Of a DNA stretch of 64,000 nucleotides, positions 1 through 10,092 are shown one piece after another. The notes under the pieces are model-generated. The model saw only the letters and a list, made by a program, of their open reading frames with translations, made no database searches and was not told where the DNA came from. Source of the stretch: Gymnodinialimonas sp. 57CJ19 (GTDB taxonomy: Bacteria; Pseudomonadota; Alphaproteobacteria; Rhodobacterales; Rhodobacteraceae); the NCBI RefSeq assembly GCF_038396845.1, contig NZ_CP151587.1:2082001-2146000 (forward strand), in the 5' to 3' direction. Made by a program: the position numbers and the translations under genes. Every line of letters begins with the position of its first letter. Positions within the stretch are counted from its first letter, which is position 1.

Positions 1-379
1 GCCGGTTCAAGGCTGCGACCGCTCCGGAAATATCGGGCACATGGGTCCAGTTGTCGCCCGGCTGCGCCTCCCAAGGGGCACGGGTCAGCGCGATCAGCGG
101 AACCTCAGCCATGGAGCAAGCAGAGATCGCGTTGGCGCTCATCTGCGCGGCAAAGGGATGGGTGGCATCGACCACATGGGTGATCTTCTCGGCCCGCAGG
201 TATTCCGCCAAGCCGCCCGCGCCGCCGAAGCCACCGACACGCTGCGGCAGAGGCTGTCGCACGGGCCGCTCAACCCGCCCCGCAAAGGACACGACGCCCG
301 CAATCCCGGCCTCGGCCACCGCGCGGGCCAGCGCCGTGGCCTCCATCGTGCCGCCAAGGATCAAAAGGTTGGGTGTCAT
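1..379 (-). CDS. cobK: precorrin-6A reductase CobK (N-terminal part, cut by window edge)
   Basis: The minus strand reads from an ATG at 379 without a stop to the window edge, giving about 126 residues. The product starts MTPNLLILGGTMEATALARA, the glycine-rich Rossmann start typical of CobK/CbiJ, followed by a THVVDATHPFAAQMSANA segment and an LTRAPWE segment that are both characteristic of the family. CobK reduces precorrin-6A to precorrin-6B with NADPH in aerobic cobalamin synthesis. It is divergent to cobL, and the two start codons share the tetramer CATG, so the two translation starts overlap by two bases. The C-terminal half lies outside the window. Identification is from family motifs and from the cob neighbours. 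Confidence 0.9.
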   Translation of the reverse strand, partial: MTPNLLILGGTMEATALARAVAEAGIAGVVSFAGRVERPVRQPLPQRVGGFGGAGGLAEYLRAEKITHVVDATHPFAAQMSANAISACSMAEVPLIALTRAPWEAQPGDNWTHVPDISGAVAALNR

Positions 380-1574
380 GGCTGAAGCTCCGTGGATCAC
401 GATTGTCGGACTGACCGAGGATGGACCGGACGGGTTGTCCCCCGCAAGCGCCGTGGCCTTGGCGCGGGCCGAAATCATCATGGGGCCGAAACGGCACTTG
501 AGCCTGTTGCCCGAAGGCGGCGCACGGCGCATCGAATGGCCCGTACCCTTTGCCGACGGGATTGCGGTGTTGAAAGGCCTGAAAGGGCAGCGGGTCGTGG
601 TGCTCGTGTCGGGCGATCCGTTTTGGTACGGGGCCGGGCGGGCGATCTCCAAGGCGTTTGACCGATCCGAGTGGCAGGCGCTTCCCGCGCCATCGGTCTT
701 TACCCTTGCGGCGGCGCGGATGGGCTGGCCGGTGGAAGATACCCTGTGCATCGGGCTCCATGCGGCGCCTCTGGCACGGTTGCGGCCCTATCTGGCCCCC
801 GGGCTTCGGGCGATCGTGCTGCTGCGCGACGGGGCGGCGGTGGCGGAATTGGCCACCTACCTAGAAACGCAGGACTTCGCGGACACCTCCCTAACCGTGG
901 CAGAGGCGCTTGGCGGGCCGCGCGAAAAACTGCGCGTGCTCGATGTTGAAGCGGCGAAGACGGGCTCCTTCGATGCCCCCCTTTGTGTCGCCCTGAAAGT
1001 GGCCGGAAAGGGCGCGGCAATCCCCTTGGTCTCTGGCCGCCCGGATGAGCTGTTTGAGACAGATGGCGTGATGACCAAACGCCCGATGCGTGCGTTGACC
1101 CTTTCGGCCCTTGCCCCCCGCGCGGGCGAGCATCTTTGGGACATCGGCGGCGGCTCCGGCACCATCGCGGTGGAATGGGCCTTGGCGCACAGCACCTGCA
1201 CCGCCAGCGTGGTCGAGATCCGCGAAGATCGCGCTGCGTTGATCCGCGCCAATGCGGCGGCCTTTGGCTTGGACCGGATCAAGCTTCATCTTGGTGAGGC
1301 CGTAGCGCAGCTTGCAAATTTGCCCCAGCCCGACGCCGTGTTTATTGGCGGCGGCCTGTCCGAGACGCTCCTGGAAAAGGTCACGGCCCTGCCTTCCGGC
1401 ACAAGGATCGTGGCCAACGGCGTGACCCTGGAGGCCGAGGCCCTTCTGACCGCCGCCCAAGCTCGCCATGGCGGCGATTTGATGCGTGTGGAAATCGCCC
1501 ATGCAGCCCCCCTTGGCGGTAAACGGGCGTGGCAATCAGCCTATCCCGTGGTGCAATGGAGCGTGGTTCTATGA
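378..1574 (+). CDS. cobL: precorrin-6Y C5,15-methyltransferase (decarboxylating) CobL
   Basis: The protein has 398 residues from the ATG at 378, the usual CobL length. The N-terminal half is a CbiE-type corrin methyltransferase (WITIVGLTEDG at the start, VVVLVSGDPFWYG near residue 75). The C-terminal half is a CbiT-type SAM methyltransferase with a clear motif I (WDIGGGSGTIAVEWA, about residues 252-266). It methylates C5 and C15 of precorrin-6B and decarboxylates the C12 acetate, giving precorrin-8X. A longer reading frame begins upstream, but those residues lie on top of the divergent cobK and have low-complexity, shadow-like composition, so the start at 378 is preferred. The stop overlaps the cobE start. 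Confidence 0.93.
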   Translation: MAEAPWITIVGLTEDGPDGLSPASAVALARAEIIMGPKRHLSLLPEGGARRIEWPVPFADGIAVLKGLKGQRVVVLVSGDPFWYGAGRAISKAFDRSEWQALPAPSVFTLAAARMGWPVEDTLCIGLHAAPLARLRPYLAPGLRAIVLLRDGAAVAELATYLETQDFADTSLTVAEALGGPREKLRVLDVEAAKTGSFDAPLCVALKVAGKGAAIPLVSGRPDELFETDGVMTKRPMRALTLSALAPRAGEHLWDIGGGSGTIAVEWALAHSTCTASVVEIREDRAALIRANAAAFGLDRIKLHLGEAVAQLANLPQPDAVFIGGGLSETLLEKVTALPSGTRIVANGVTLEAEALLTAAQARHGGDLMRVEIAHAAPLGGKRAWQSAYPVVQWSVVL

Positions 1575-1945
1575 TCGTCGCGGGTTTCGGATTTCGCACC
1601 TCTGCCACAGTCGATAGCCTGGCCGATGCTTACGGCCGGGCAGGGGGCGGGGCGGGGCGCTTGGCCACTACTGCCGACAAGGCACGATCGGATGCGATGA
1701 TCGCCTTCTCCGCGCAGTCGGGGGTGTCCCTCGTTGGGGTTTTTCCTGATGATCTGACCAAACAGGCAACTATAACTCTTTCAACGACTTCACAAAAACA
1801 ACGCAGCGTGGGCTCCGTGGCCGAGGCCGCAGCGCTGGCCGCCGCGGGTCCCGGTGCCCGCTTGCTGGCCCCGCGCGTGATCTCGGCGGACCGATTGGCA
1901 ACCTGTGCGCTCGCGTCCACATTTCCGGAAGGAGAGACATCATGA
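1571..1945 (+). CDS. cobE: CobE/CbiG C-terminal-like cobalamin synthesis protein
   Basis: A 124-residue protein starting [17 protein letters not shown]. The start overlaps the cobL stop as ATGA. The sequence fits the CobE/CbiG C-terminal domain family: an early GFGFR segment, the middle part [12 protein letters not shown], a later [18 protein letters not shown] segment, then a C-terminal TCALAS segment. CobE is found in aerobic cob operons. Its precise biochemical role is not well settled, although a role in corrin intermediate handling is usual in the literature. Its position between cobL and cobM in a translationally coupled string supports the call. Confidence 0.82.
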   Translation: MIVAGFGFRTSATVDSLADAYGRAGGGAGRLATTADKARSDAMIAFSAQSGVSLVGVFPDDLTKQATITLSTTSQKQRSVGSVAEAAALAAAGPGARLLAPRVISADRLATCALASTFPEGETS

Positions 1946-2736
1946 CCGTGCACTTCATCGGCGCAGGCCCCGGCGCGCCGGACCTTCTGACGCTGCGCGG
2001 GCGCGACCTGATCGCGGCTTGCCCCGTCTGTCTTTACGCGGGCTCGCTGGTGCCCGAGGCGATCTTGCAGCATTGCCCTGAAGGGGCGCAGATCATCAAT
2101 ACCGCGCCGATGTCGTTGGATGACATCATCGGCACCATCGCCGTCGCCCATGATGCGGAAAAGGACGTGGCGCGGCTGCATTCCGGCGACCTTTCCGTCT
2201 GGTCCGCCATGGGCGAGCAGATCCGCCGCCTCGATGCCCTGCGCATCCCCTTCACTGTCACCCCCGGCGTGCCCTCTTTCGCAGCCGCCGCCGCGAGCCT
2301 TGGGCAGGAATTGACGCTACCGGGGGTGGGGCAATCGCTGATTCTGACCCGCACACCGGGCCGGGCGTCCTCCATGCCCGATGGTGAAAGCCTTGAGAAC
2401 TTTGGCAAAACCGGCGCGACTTTGGCCCTGCACCTGTCCATCGGCAATCTGACACAAGTGGTCTCTGATCTGGTGCCGCACTACGGCGAGGATTGTCCGG
2501 TTGCGGTGATTTACCGAGCCTCCTGGCCGGATGAGAAGATCATCCGCGCCCGCCTTGGTGCGCTGGAAGAGGCCATGGACCCTACCATCGCTCGAACCGC
2601 GCTGATCCTTGTGGGCCCCGCCATTGGCGCCCGAGACTTCACCGAAAGCCGCCTTTACGCGGCAGATTATGATCGCCGTTATCGGCCCCAAACGGCGCAA
2701 AGCCCTTGGTCTGAATGGCAGCATGGAGATGACTGA
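1942..2736 (+). CDS. cobM: precorrin-4 C11-methyltransferase CobM
   Basis: A 264-residue tetrapyrrole methyltransferase. It begins [20 protein letters not shown], the SAM-dependent corrin methyltransferase signature, followed by [14 protein letters not shown], which is typical of CobM/CbiF. Later come the [15 protein letters not shown] and [23 protein letters not shown] regions, with the RTPGR segment that also marks the family. It methylates precorrin-4 at C11. The start overlaps the cobE stop by four bases and the next gene begins one base after its stop, so it sits in a coupled operon. Confidence 0.95.
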   Translation: MTVHFIGAGPGAPDLLTLRGRDLIAACPVCLYAGSLVPEAILQHCPEGAQIINTAPMSLDDIIGTIAVAHDAEKDVARLHSGDLSVWSAMGEQIRRLDALRIPFTVTPGVPSFAAAAASLGQELTLPGVGQSLILTRTPGRASSMPDGESLENFGKTGATLALHLSIGNLTQVVSDLVPHYGEDCPVAVIYRASWPDEKIIRARLGALEEAMDPTIARTALILVGPAIGARDFTESRLYAADYDRRYRPQTAQSPWSEWQHGDD

Positions 2737-2737
2737 G

Positions 2738-4054
2738 ATGAACATGCTTCCCCCCGGCCTTCTGGTCTCTGCCCCCTCGTCGGGGACGGGCAAAACCACC
2801 GTGATGCTTGGTCTCTTGCGGGCGCTGCGCGATGATGGGCTCACGGTGCAGCCGTTCAAATCCGGCCCCGATTACATTGATCCCGCTTTCCACCATGCGG
2901 CCTCTGGGCGGGCGTCGTTCAACATCGACACCTGGGCGATGGATGGCGGCTTGCTCAACGCGATCGCCGCGCAGGCCGCGGGGGCGGATATCTGTGTGTC
3001 GGAAGGGTCCATGGGCCTTTACGACGGTGTCGCGACGCGGGGCCAAAGCGGCTTTGGCTCTTCGGCCGAAACGGCGCAGCGCATGGGCTGGCCGGTGGTT
3101 CTGGTCATCGACGCCGGAGGTCAGGCGCAGTCTGCGGCGGCCACGGCCCTGGGGTTTCAGGCCTACAATCCCGATCTGCCCATCGCGGGGGTAATCTTGA
3201 ATCGCGTCGCCTCTCCTCGGCACGAAAGGTTAATCCGCCGCGGCATGGATCACGCGGGCCTGACCGTGCTTGGTGTGCTGCCAAGACGCGGGGACTTGGC
3301 CCTGCCGGAACGGCACTTGGGCCTGATCCAAGCGGTCGAGCACCCGGATCTCGAAGCCGCGATCATCGGCTACGCCGCTTTCTTGCGCGACAACGTGGAC
3401 CTCGCGGCGATCCGCGCGGCGGCGGTGTCGGGGCCGGCTTTGCCCGGTGGCGCGTTGCCGAAACCGCCCGCACAGCGCATCGCTTTGGCCCGCGACGCAG
3501 CGTTTTCCTTCACCTATCCTCACCTGCTCAAAGGCTGGCGTGAGGCTGGGGCCGAGATCACGCCGTTCTCTCCCTTGGCCGACGAAGTTCCGTGCCCTGA
3601 GGCGGACCTCGTTTGGTTGCCGGGCGGCTACCCAGAGTTGCATGCGGGGGCTTTGGCTGCGGCGTCAACTTTCCGCGCGGCCCTGCGTCAGCACGCGGAA
3701 ACCAAGCCGGTTCACGGCGAGTGCGGGGGCTACATGGCCCTTGGGGCGGGGCTGATTGACAAGGACGGCACACGGCACGAGATGGCGGGGCTCTTGGGCC
3801 TGGAAACCTCCTATGAGAAGCGTAAATTCAACCTGGGCTACCGTCGCGCAGTTCTTACAGAAAGCATGCCGGGATTTGCAGTCGGAGCGGCGTTACGTGG
3901 GCATGAGTTTCATTATTCAAGCATTCTTCAACAGCCCGATCGCCCTTTGGCCGAGGTCTTTGACGCCGACGGAAACCCCGGCGCGCAAACCGGATCTGTC
4001 AGGGGAAATGTGACTGGCACCTTCTTCCACATGATCGCAGAGGACGTGGCATGA
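2738..4054 (+). CDS. cobB: hydrogenobyrinic acid a,c-diamide synthase CobB
   Basis: A 438-residue ATP- and glutamine-dependent amidase. A P-loop (SAPSSGTGKTTVMLGLLRAL) lies near residue 10, followed by FKSGPDYIDPAFH, the CobB/CbiA signature. The glutaminase half carries the class I nucleophile in VHGECGGYMALG (Cys about 329) and a late FHMIAE end. It amidates the a and c side chains of hydrogenobyrinate. Start choice: the ATG at 2738 has a GGAG nine bases upstream, and the in-frame ATG at 2723 is possible but overlaps cobM. The stop overlaps cobA as ATGA. Confidence 0.95.
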   Translation: MNMLPPGLLVSAPSSGTGKTTVMLGLLRALRDDGLTVQPFKSGPDYIDPAFHHAASGRASFNIDTWAMDGGLLNAIAAQAAGADICVSEGSMGLYDGVATRGQSGFGSSAETAQRMGWPVVLVIDAGGQAQSAAATALGFQAYNPDLPIAGVILNRVASPRHERLIRRGMDHAGLTVLGVLPRRGDLALPERHLGLIQAVEHPDLEAAIIGYAAFLRDNVDLAAIRAAAVSGPALPGGALPKPPAQRIALARDAAFSFTYPHLLKGWREAGAEITPFSPLADEVPCPEADLVWLPGGYPELHAGALAAASTFRAALRQHAETKPVHGECGGYMALGAGLIDKDGTRHEMAGLLGLETSYEKRKFNLGYRRAVLTESMPGFAVGAALRGHEFHYSSILQQPDRPLAEVFDADGNPGAQTGSVRGNVTGTFFHMIAEDVA

Positions 4055-4773
4055 GCGGTTTTGTCTCTTTCGTGGGCTCCGGGCCCGGTGATCCGGAATT
4101 GCTGACTCTCAAGGCTGTGGATCGTCTCAAACGCGCCGATGCGGTGCTTTTTGATGATCTGTCTTCCGGTCCGATCCTGTCCCATGCCCGCAGCGGGGCG
4201 GATCTTGTCGGGGTCGGCAAACGCGCGGGAAGGCCCTCTCCCAGACAGAGCCATGTGAGCCGCCTTTTGGTCGATTACGCCAAGACAGGCCAGCGCATTG
4301 TACGGCTGAAATCTGGCGACAGCGGGCTGTTTGGGCGCTTGGAAGAAGAACTCGTCGCGTTGCGGGAGGCGGGGATCGCGTACGAGATCATTCCCGGCGT
4401 GCCTTCCGCCATCGCGGCGGCGGCGGCGGCGGGCATTCCGCTGACCCGAAGGCTGACGGCGCGGCGGGTGCAATTTGTCACCGGCCATGATGCGACCGGT
4501 GAACTGCCCGATGATATTGACCTGAACGCCCTTGCCGACCGCACGGCCAGCACCGTGATTTTCATGGGTAAACGGACGTTTCCCAAACTAGCCGCGGCCC
4601 TGATCGAACGCGGCCTGCCCGCTGACACGCCCGCCATTTTGGCCGAGGCCGTCAGCACCCCGGAGCAAGCTCTGCACCGGATGACGTTGCACGCACTTGC
4701 CGAGAAGTTGTCCACCGAGGTCGGCACCGCACCGGCTTTGATCCTTTACGGTCCGTTAGCGGATGAGCGCTAA
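4051..4773 (+). CDS. cobA: uroporphyrinogen-III C-methyltransferase CobA
   Basis: A 240-residue single-domain SUMT, without the CysG oxidase/ferrochelatase part. The motifs are VGSGPGDPELLTLKAVDRL near residue 8, the VLFDDLSSGPIL segment, IVRLKSGDSGLFGRLEEE, and a C-terminal ALILYG end. It adds two SAM-derived methyl groups to uroporphyrinogen III to give precorrin-2, the entry to cobalamin. The family name is shared with the unrelated cob(I)alamin adenosyltransferase of enteric bacteria, and the methyltransferase is meant here. It overlaps both neighbours, consistent with one mRNA. Confidence 0.94.
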   Translation: MSGFVSFVGSGPGDPELLTLKAVDRLKRADAVLFDDLSSGPILSHARSGADLVGVGKRAGRPSPRQSHVSRLLVDYAKTGQRIVRLKSGDSGLFGRLEEELVALREAGIAYEIIPGVPSAIAAAAAAGIPLTRRLTARRVQFVTGHDATGELPDDIDLNALADRTASTVIFMGKRTFPKLAAALIERGLPADTPAILAEAVSTPEQALHRMTLHALAEKLSTEVGTAPALILYGPLADER

Positions 4774-5515
4774 GATGGACCTCTGGTTAATCGGCATCGG
4801 CACTGGCAACCCGGCGCATATCACGTTGGAGGCGCAGCGCGCTTTGCGCGATGCCGCGGTGATCCTTGTGCCGCGAAAGGGGCCTGACAAATCTGACCTG
4901 GCGGGGATACGGCACCGGATTATCGCTGATGCGGGCGCGACGGCGCAGGTTGTTGAATTCGACTACCCCACACGCGACCCCGCGATCCCTTACAAGGACC
5001 GCGTGCGCGCGTGGCATGACGACATCGCCCGTCGCTGGCAAGCCGCCATTGCCGGGGCGTCGTCCAACGGCCCCATTGCGCTGTTGGTATGGGGCGATCC
5101 TTCGCTCTATGACAGCACGCTGCGTATCGCCACGCGCCTTACGCCAGCGCCGCGTTTGCGGGTGCTGCCGGGCATCACGGCGCTTCAGGCGTTAACGGCG
5201 GCCCATGGGCTGACCTTCAACACGCTCGCGGGGGCTGTGACGGTCACGACCGGGCGTCGCTTGAGGGAATTTGGCTGGCCCAAGGGGGCTGAAACGGCTG
5301 TCGTCATGCTGGACGGCAAATGCAGTTTCCAAACACTCGACCGCGATGATCTGATGATCTGGTGGGGCGCCTATCTGGGGATGGAGGAGGAGCTTCTCGA
5401 CCATGGCCCTCTGTCAGAGGCAGGGCCGCGCATCGTCGAGGCGCGCGCTCAGGCGCGGGCGGATCATGGGTGGATCATGGATACTTATCTGTTGCGCCCC
5501 AAGGGGGCAGAATGA
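4763..5515 (+). CDS. cobF: precorrin-6A synthase (deacetylating) CobF
   Basis: A 250-residue corrin methyltransferase beginning MSAKMDLWLIGIGTGNPAHITLEA. The GTGNPxHxT version of the glycine-rich start, in place of GPGDPxLLT, is characteristic of CobF. A LVWGDPSLYDSTLR segment and VLPGITALQALTAAHG follow, as in the family. CobF methylates C1 of precorrin-5 and removes the acetyl group, and it marks the oxygen-dependent route. Two starts are possible, the ATG at 4763 (overlapping cobA by 11 bases) and the ATG at 4775 (just after its stop). The overlap fits the pattern of this operon but the sequence does not decide. Confidence 0.93.
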   Translation: MSAKMDLWLIGIGTGNPAHITLEAQRALRDAAVILVPRKGPDKSDLAGIRHRIIADAGATAQVVEFDYPTRDPAIPYKDRVRAWHDDIARRWQAAIAGASSNGPIALLVWGDPSLYDSTLRIATRLTPAPRLRVLPGITALQALTAAHGLTFNTLAGAVTVTTGRRLREFGWPKGAETAVVMLDGKCSFQTLDRDDLMIWWGAYLGMEEELLDHGPLSEAGPRIVEARAQARADHGWIMDTYLLRPKGAE

Positions 5516-5862
5516 CCGAAAGCGCGGTCATCCACCTTTGCGCCACCTGCGCGCCGTCCGGTTTCGCGCAGGCCCGCGATGGCTTGCAAGAAGCGCTTTC
5601 CACCGCGGGACTTGCGGCGGAGGTCGTAGCGCAACCCTGCATGAACGCTTGCGCCAGCCCTGTCAGCCTTGCGGTGCAAGGACCGGGCCGGGCCACGTAT
5701 TTCTTTGCCGGGATCGACCCGGTCGCGGACCGTGCGGACATCGTGGCAACGGTTGCCACCTACCTGGACGCTCCAGCGGGTTGGATCGAGGATGCAACCG
5801 CCTGCGGTCGCCTGCGGCTTTGCCTGAAAGGCCGCGTCCCGGCGCTTAATTCTGGATCGTAA
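5512..5862 (+). CDS. DUF1636 family cysteine-rich protein of the cob operon
   Basis: A 116-residue protein starting MTESAVIHLCATCAPSGF, with a CxxC at residues 10-13 and a second CMNAC group near residue 44, followed by ASPVSLAVQGPGRATYFFAG. This spacing of cysteines in a small (2Fe-2S ferredoxin-like) fold is the DUF1636 pattern. Such genes are common in alphaproteobacterial cob loci and are often described as putative metal-binding. It overlaps cobF by four bases and is the last gene of the operon. The 3' end runs 17 bases into the oppositely oriented gene at 5846. Function is unknown, and cobalt or Fe-S handling is inference from location. Confidence 0.8.
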   Translation: MTESAVIHLCATCAPSGFAQARDGLQEALSTAGLAAEVVAQPCMNACASPVSLAVQGPGRATYFFAGIDPVADRADIVATVATYLDAPAGWIEDATACGRLRLCLKGRVPALNSGS

Positions 5863-6322
5863 CGCTGGCGCGGAGCGGTGCTTGTTCCACCGCTAAGGGT
5901 CTGTGATCGTTAGCGTTCAGGGTGACTTCCACGGTCACTTCGCCTTCGGGAAGATGATCGAGGTGGACCCATGGCCCGTAGAACCGCCCCAACTTCACCC
6001 CGTTGATGTAGACATGGGCGTGGCCTTGCCCCTCGACATGAGACAGGCTCGCGTTTTCTGGCGAGAAAGTGAAGTTCTCGGTCAGAATGTGGAGGTTGTA
6101 GCCCGCCATCGGGTCTTGGATGACGGTGACAGCAAGGCTCGGGGCCGTGGCCGAGGCGGGCAGGGACAGCACGGTATCGTGATCCATGTCGCCGTGGCCG
6201 GCAACGCCATGGGCGCTGTGGTCGTGGCCGTCCAGCGTGATGCCATTGGCGGCAGCAATCGTGAAGCCGATGCCGCCGCCAAGGATGAGGCCGATTACCA
6301 AAAGGGGTAGACCTGTGTTCAT
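5846..6322 (-). CDS. histidine-rich exported protein of the cobalt uptake operon
   Basis: A 158-residue protein with one N-terminal membrane segment or uncleaved signal (LPLLVIGLILGGGIGFTIAAA). It is followed by a cluster of His and Asp (DGHDHSAHGVAGHGDMDHD, about residues 31-50) and a beta-rich domain with further His residues (SHVEGQGHAHVYINGVK, WVHLDH). The His/Asp cluster looks like a periplasmic metal-binding patch. It lies 27 bases after cbtA in the riboswitch-controlled operon, so the metal is probably cobalt. I do not recognise a named family. A GGAG-type ribosome binding site lies just upstream of the ATG at 6322. Confidence 0.75.
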   Translation of the reverse strand: MNTGLPLLVIGLILGGGIGFTIAAANGITLDGHDHSAHGVAGHGDMDHDTVLSLPASATAPSLAVTVIQDPMAGYNLHILTENFTFSPENASLSHVEGQGHAHVYINGVKLGRFYGPWVHLDHLPEGEVTVEVTLNANDHRPLAVEQAPLRASVTIQN

Positions 6323-6349
6323 CGAGGATCTCCGTCCCGGATCAGAGGG

Positions 6350-7042
6350 TTAGGCGGGGTCCGATGCGCCGATGCGACGCGACCAGAAGAAGCCTGCGAA
6401 GCTGCCCAGAAGGACCCATGCCGCCATGCCGACGCCCAAGGCGCGTGCTGCGAAAAGAGCACCGATCTCTGTCGGGACGGGGCCGGTGAAAACCTCAGGC
6501 TCGGGCGCGCCATAGACGTGAGGGGCGAGCAGCAGCACCGCCGCGCCTGCCCAAGCGATCCAGCTTTTACCAAACCCAATCAACCCCATAGCAATGGCGG
6601 CCATGATGACAGTGGCAAACCACCAGATTTGGCGCAGAGTCACATCGGCAGCGGCCACACCGGGCACTTCTGGCGCAAGGGTGAAGCCCGGCGCCAAATG
6701 CACCGCGACGAACCCTGCGATGCCCCAGATCAACCCATTGCGTGGCGAAATGATCGCGCCGCGTTCCTCGGCCACGGCCATCGCGGCCAGCAGAACCATG
6801 GCGTAGCCGGAATAGACCAACATGGTGAACACAATGCTAAGACCATCGCGCACCGGATCAATGCCGCCCACATCTTGGGCGGCGGGCACATTGGCGTTGG
6901 CGCCGAAGTGAAGCAGCGCGCCAGTCTCGTATAATTCAGCGTGAAGCAGGACAGGCTGCACAAACCAAAGCTGCAACAGGGCGGCAATCAACCCGGAGGC
7001 AGCACCAGCGAACAACGCGCTGGTCAAAAGGCGTGTAAACAT
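6350..7042 (-). CDS. cbtA: CbtA family cobalt transporter subunit
   Basis: About 230 residues from the ATG at 7042 (MFTRLLTSALFAGAASGLIAALLQLWFVQPVLL). There are five or six hydrophobic segments, including GLSIVFTMLVYSGYAMVLLAA, GLIWGIAGFVAVHLAPGF and AIAMGLIGFGKSWIAWAGAAV. The AGxxAGLxxxxxxxxxVxPxxxxAE start and HLAPxxxxxPExPG are typical of CbtA, the predicted multi-pass cobalt transporter that pairs with CbtB. An upstream ATG at 7096 would read into cbtB, so the ATG four bases after the cbtB stop is chosen. Cobalt specificity is inferred from the B12 riboswitch and family knowledge. Confidence 0.9.
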   Translation of the reverse strand: MFTRLLTSALFAGAASGLIAALLQLWFVQPVLLHAELYETGALLHFGANANVPAAQDVGGIDPVRDGLSIVFTMLVYSGYAMVLLAAMAVAEERGAIISPRNGLIWGIAGFVAVHLAPGFTLAPEVPGVAAADVTLRQIWWFATVIMAAIAMGLIGFGKSWIAWAGAAVLLLAPHVYGAPEPEVFTGPVPTEIGALFAARALGVGMAAWVLLGSFAGFFWSRRIGASDPA

Positions 7043-7046
7043 CTGC

Positions 7047-7226
7047 TTAGTGGCAGGGGAAGCCGGTGGCGTGGCGCACGTCGTGGGCCGCATCATGCAG
7101 CGTTGCCGCCTGCACGTGTCCCGTGACGATCATCAGGCCAAAGCCCATGGCAGCAACCATCAGGGCCGCGCCGATGGTGGACAGGCCGGTTTTGGCGCCG
7201 GTCAGGTTTTGCGTTTGCGTTGTCAT
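7047..7226 (-). CDS. cbtB: CbtB family cobalt transporter subunit
   Basis: A 59-residue membrane peptide starting MTTQTQNLTGAKTGLS, with one transmembrane helix (about residues 16-37). It ends in a histidine-rich tail HDAAHDVRHATGFPCH, the diagnostic CbtB C-terminus thought to bind cobalt. The ATG at 7226 has a GGAGCAAGAC ribosome binding site. A longer frame upstream overlaps the riboswitch and is not used. It is the first gene of the cbtB-cbtA-(5846) operon. Confidence 0.92.
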   Translation of the reverse strand: MTTQTQNLTGAKTGLSTIGAALMVAAMGFGLMIVTGHVQAATLHDAAHDVRHATGFPCH

Positions 7227-7279
7227 TTTGTCTTGCTCCTTGTTGCCGTCACACCCGACGGCCCGTTTGCGTTTTGTAC

Positions 7280-7460
7280 AATCGGCAGGTCTCCTGGCTC
7301 GCGGCTGTTGGTCTGGTTGGCCTTCCCGGATCGCTCCAGTGGCATCGACAACCTGACGCACCGCTTACAGTTGCGGGGGCAGCTGCAGGGTTGGCCGGAT
7401 GGCCGCACTGCATTCCCTCTATATTCCCGCGGCATATGCGTGCTTTGGGAAACCGAATGT
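7280..7460 (-). promoter_or_regulatory. cobalamin (B12) riboswitch upstream of cbtB
   Basis: The minus strand carries the hallmark blocks of the adenosylcobalamin riboswitch in order: an AGGGAATgcaGTG block near 7425, GCTGCCCCCGCAACTGTAAG at about 7364-7384, GCCACTG near 7340, GGGAAGGC near 7322, and the B12 box AGCCAGGAGACCTGCC at 7283-7299. The aptamer ends about 55 bases before the cbtB start. High cobalamin is expected to switch the operon off. The sequence does not show whether control is at translation or transcription. Confidence 0.95.
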
Positions 7461-7496
7461 TCCTATTCAATGACAGAGGGGCGCGGGCACTGTCAA
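7460..7496 (-). promoter_or_regulatory. probable promoter of the cbt riboswitch transcript
   Basis: The minus strand has a perfect -35 hexamer TTGACA at 7496-7491. The -10 region is weak (TTGAAT or ATTGAA about 18-20 bases downstream). A start near 7460 would coincide with the 5' edge of the aptamer. Confidence 0.4.
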
Positions 7497-7850
7497 ACGG
7501 AATGCACACCAAACCGGCCTTGGATCGCGTGCTTGCCGTGATTGCCGCCATTTCCGCCCCCCGGCGGCCCGGTCGCGACGCGCAATGGCACGGGCTTGTG
7601 CAACATCGGCGTAAGATCTTCGTCGCCAACCGGTTTCCGACCCCTCGGTCGCAACCTTCACAATCAATTTCTGCGTGACGGCAAGAATCAGGTGGAGGAT
7701 TGATCGACTGGGGCGCATGAGGCTTTCGCTACAATCCAGTCGGGCGGCTGTGGCCACCCCACTGTCCCTTTTGAGTGGTGCACCGGTTTGCCTGACGGCA
7801 TTGTCGCGCCGCCAAAGGGAACCGCCACACGTCCAGCGGCCCCTTCTGTT
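7497..7850. other. intergenic stretch without a recognised gene
   Basis: About 350 bases between the cbt promoter and the end of xylB. Short frames exist on both strands (for example 7467-7757 minus, 96 residues) but show no family motif, no good ribosome binding site and unusual composition. It could hold the far 3' end of the xylB transcript. I see no convincing terminator. Confidence 0.5.
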
Positions 7851-9311
<1,461 letters not shown>

Positions 9312-9366
9312 ATCAACCCCGGTGGCTGTTCATTCGTAGGACATAGGCGACGTGGACCGGGCAGCC

Positions 9367-10092
9367 TTATTTGGCAAGAAAACCGCCATCGACCGGCAGG
9401 GCCAGGCCAGACAGCATCGCGGCATCGTCGCTCAGAAGAAATGCAATTACCGAGGCCACATCCCGGGTCTCTAAGAAGCGACCCACCGGCATCCGCGACA
9501 GGACTGGCCCCGCCTTCACCGGATCGCTCCAAGCTTCGGCAGCCAGTTCCGTCATCGTCACGATGGGATTGACGCAATTGACGCGGATGCCGTGGGGGCC
9601 CAATTCGTTCGCCATGACCCGGTTCATGCCATCCATTGCCCCCTTCGACGCGCAATAGGAGGCGTGATCTTCGAATCCGACCAGCGAGGAGATGCTGGAG
9701 ACGTTGACGATGGCACCAGACTTCTTGGCACCGATGAGGGACCGCGCAAACTCCTGCGCCACGATCATGGCGGCGCGTGTATTGACGGCATAGACCAGAT
9801 CGAAGGCTTCTACTGTTACATCAACAAAGGGCTGCAACACGTTGATACCAGCGCAATTTACAAGGTAGTCGCAAGGCAGCCCCTCAATCGCGGCGGCTCG
9901 GGCGGCGTCAGGGTCTTTCAGGTCAGCGACGATGACGTCGCAGCCGATCTCTTCTGCCAGACTATCGAGGCTTTCCCGTGTCCGAGAGATCGCCACGATA
10001 TGCGCACCGCGCGCCGCAAGGTAGCGTGCGGTATCGCGACCGATCCCTTTGCCAGCGCCGGTAATCATCACCGATTTGTCTTGAAAGTTCAT
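9367..10092 (-). CDS. SDR oxidoreductase, L-xylulose reductase (DCXR)-like
   Basis: A 241-residue classical SDR with TGxxxGIG ([11 protein letters not shown], residues 9-19), an NAG-like NCAG motif and a YCASK active site. The stretch [18 protein letters not shown] followed by [11 protein letters not shown] closely follows human dicarbonyl/L-xylulose reductase, which has VNPTVVMTSMGQATWSDP at the same place. This suggests interconversion of L-xylulose and xylitol with NADPH. Its neighbours, a xylitol-dehydrogenase-like MDR (overlapping by four bases) and xylulokinase, complete a route from L-xylulose or xylitol to D-xylulose 5-phosphate. The fold is certain and the substrate is likely. Confidence 0.85.
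   Translation of the reverse strand: MNFQDKSVMITGAGKGIGRDTARYLAARGAHIVAISRTRESLDSLAEEIGCDVIVADLKDPDAARAAAIEGLPCDYLVNCAGINVLQPFVDVTVEAFDLVYAVNTRAAMIVAQEFARSLIGAKKSGAIVNVSSISSLVGFEDHASYCASKGAMDGMNRVMANELGPHGIRVNCVNPIVTMTELAAEAWSDPVKAGPVLSRMPVGRFLETRDVASVIAFLLSDDAAMLSGLALPVDGGFLAK

Noticed and set aside
51..377. N-terminal extension of CobL
   Set aside because: The extra ~109 residues lie on the opposite strand of a real cobK and look like shadow translation.
2609..2737. N-terminal extension of CobB into cobM
   Set aside because: The ATG at 2738 has a ribosome binding site and directly precedes the P-loop start. The extension only shadows cobM.
7467..7757. 96-codon minus-strand frame between cbt and xylB
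   Set aside because: No family features and no convincing ribosome binding site; it also covers the probable cbt promoter.
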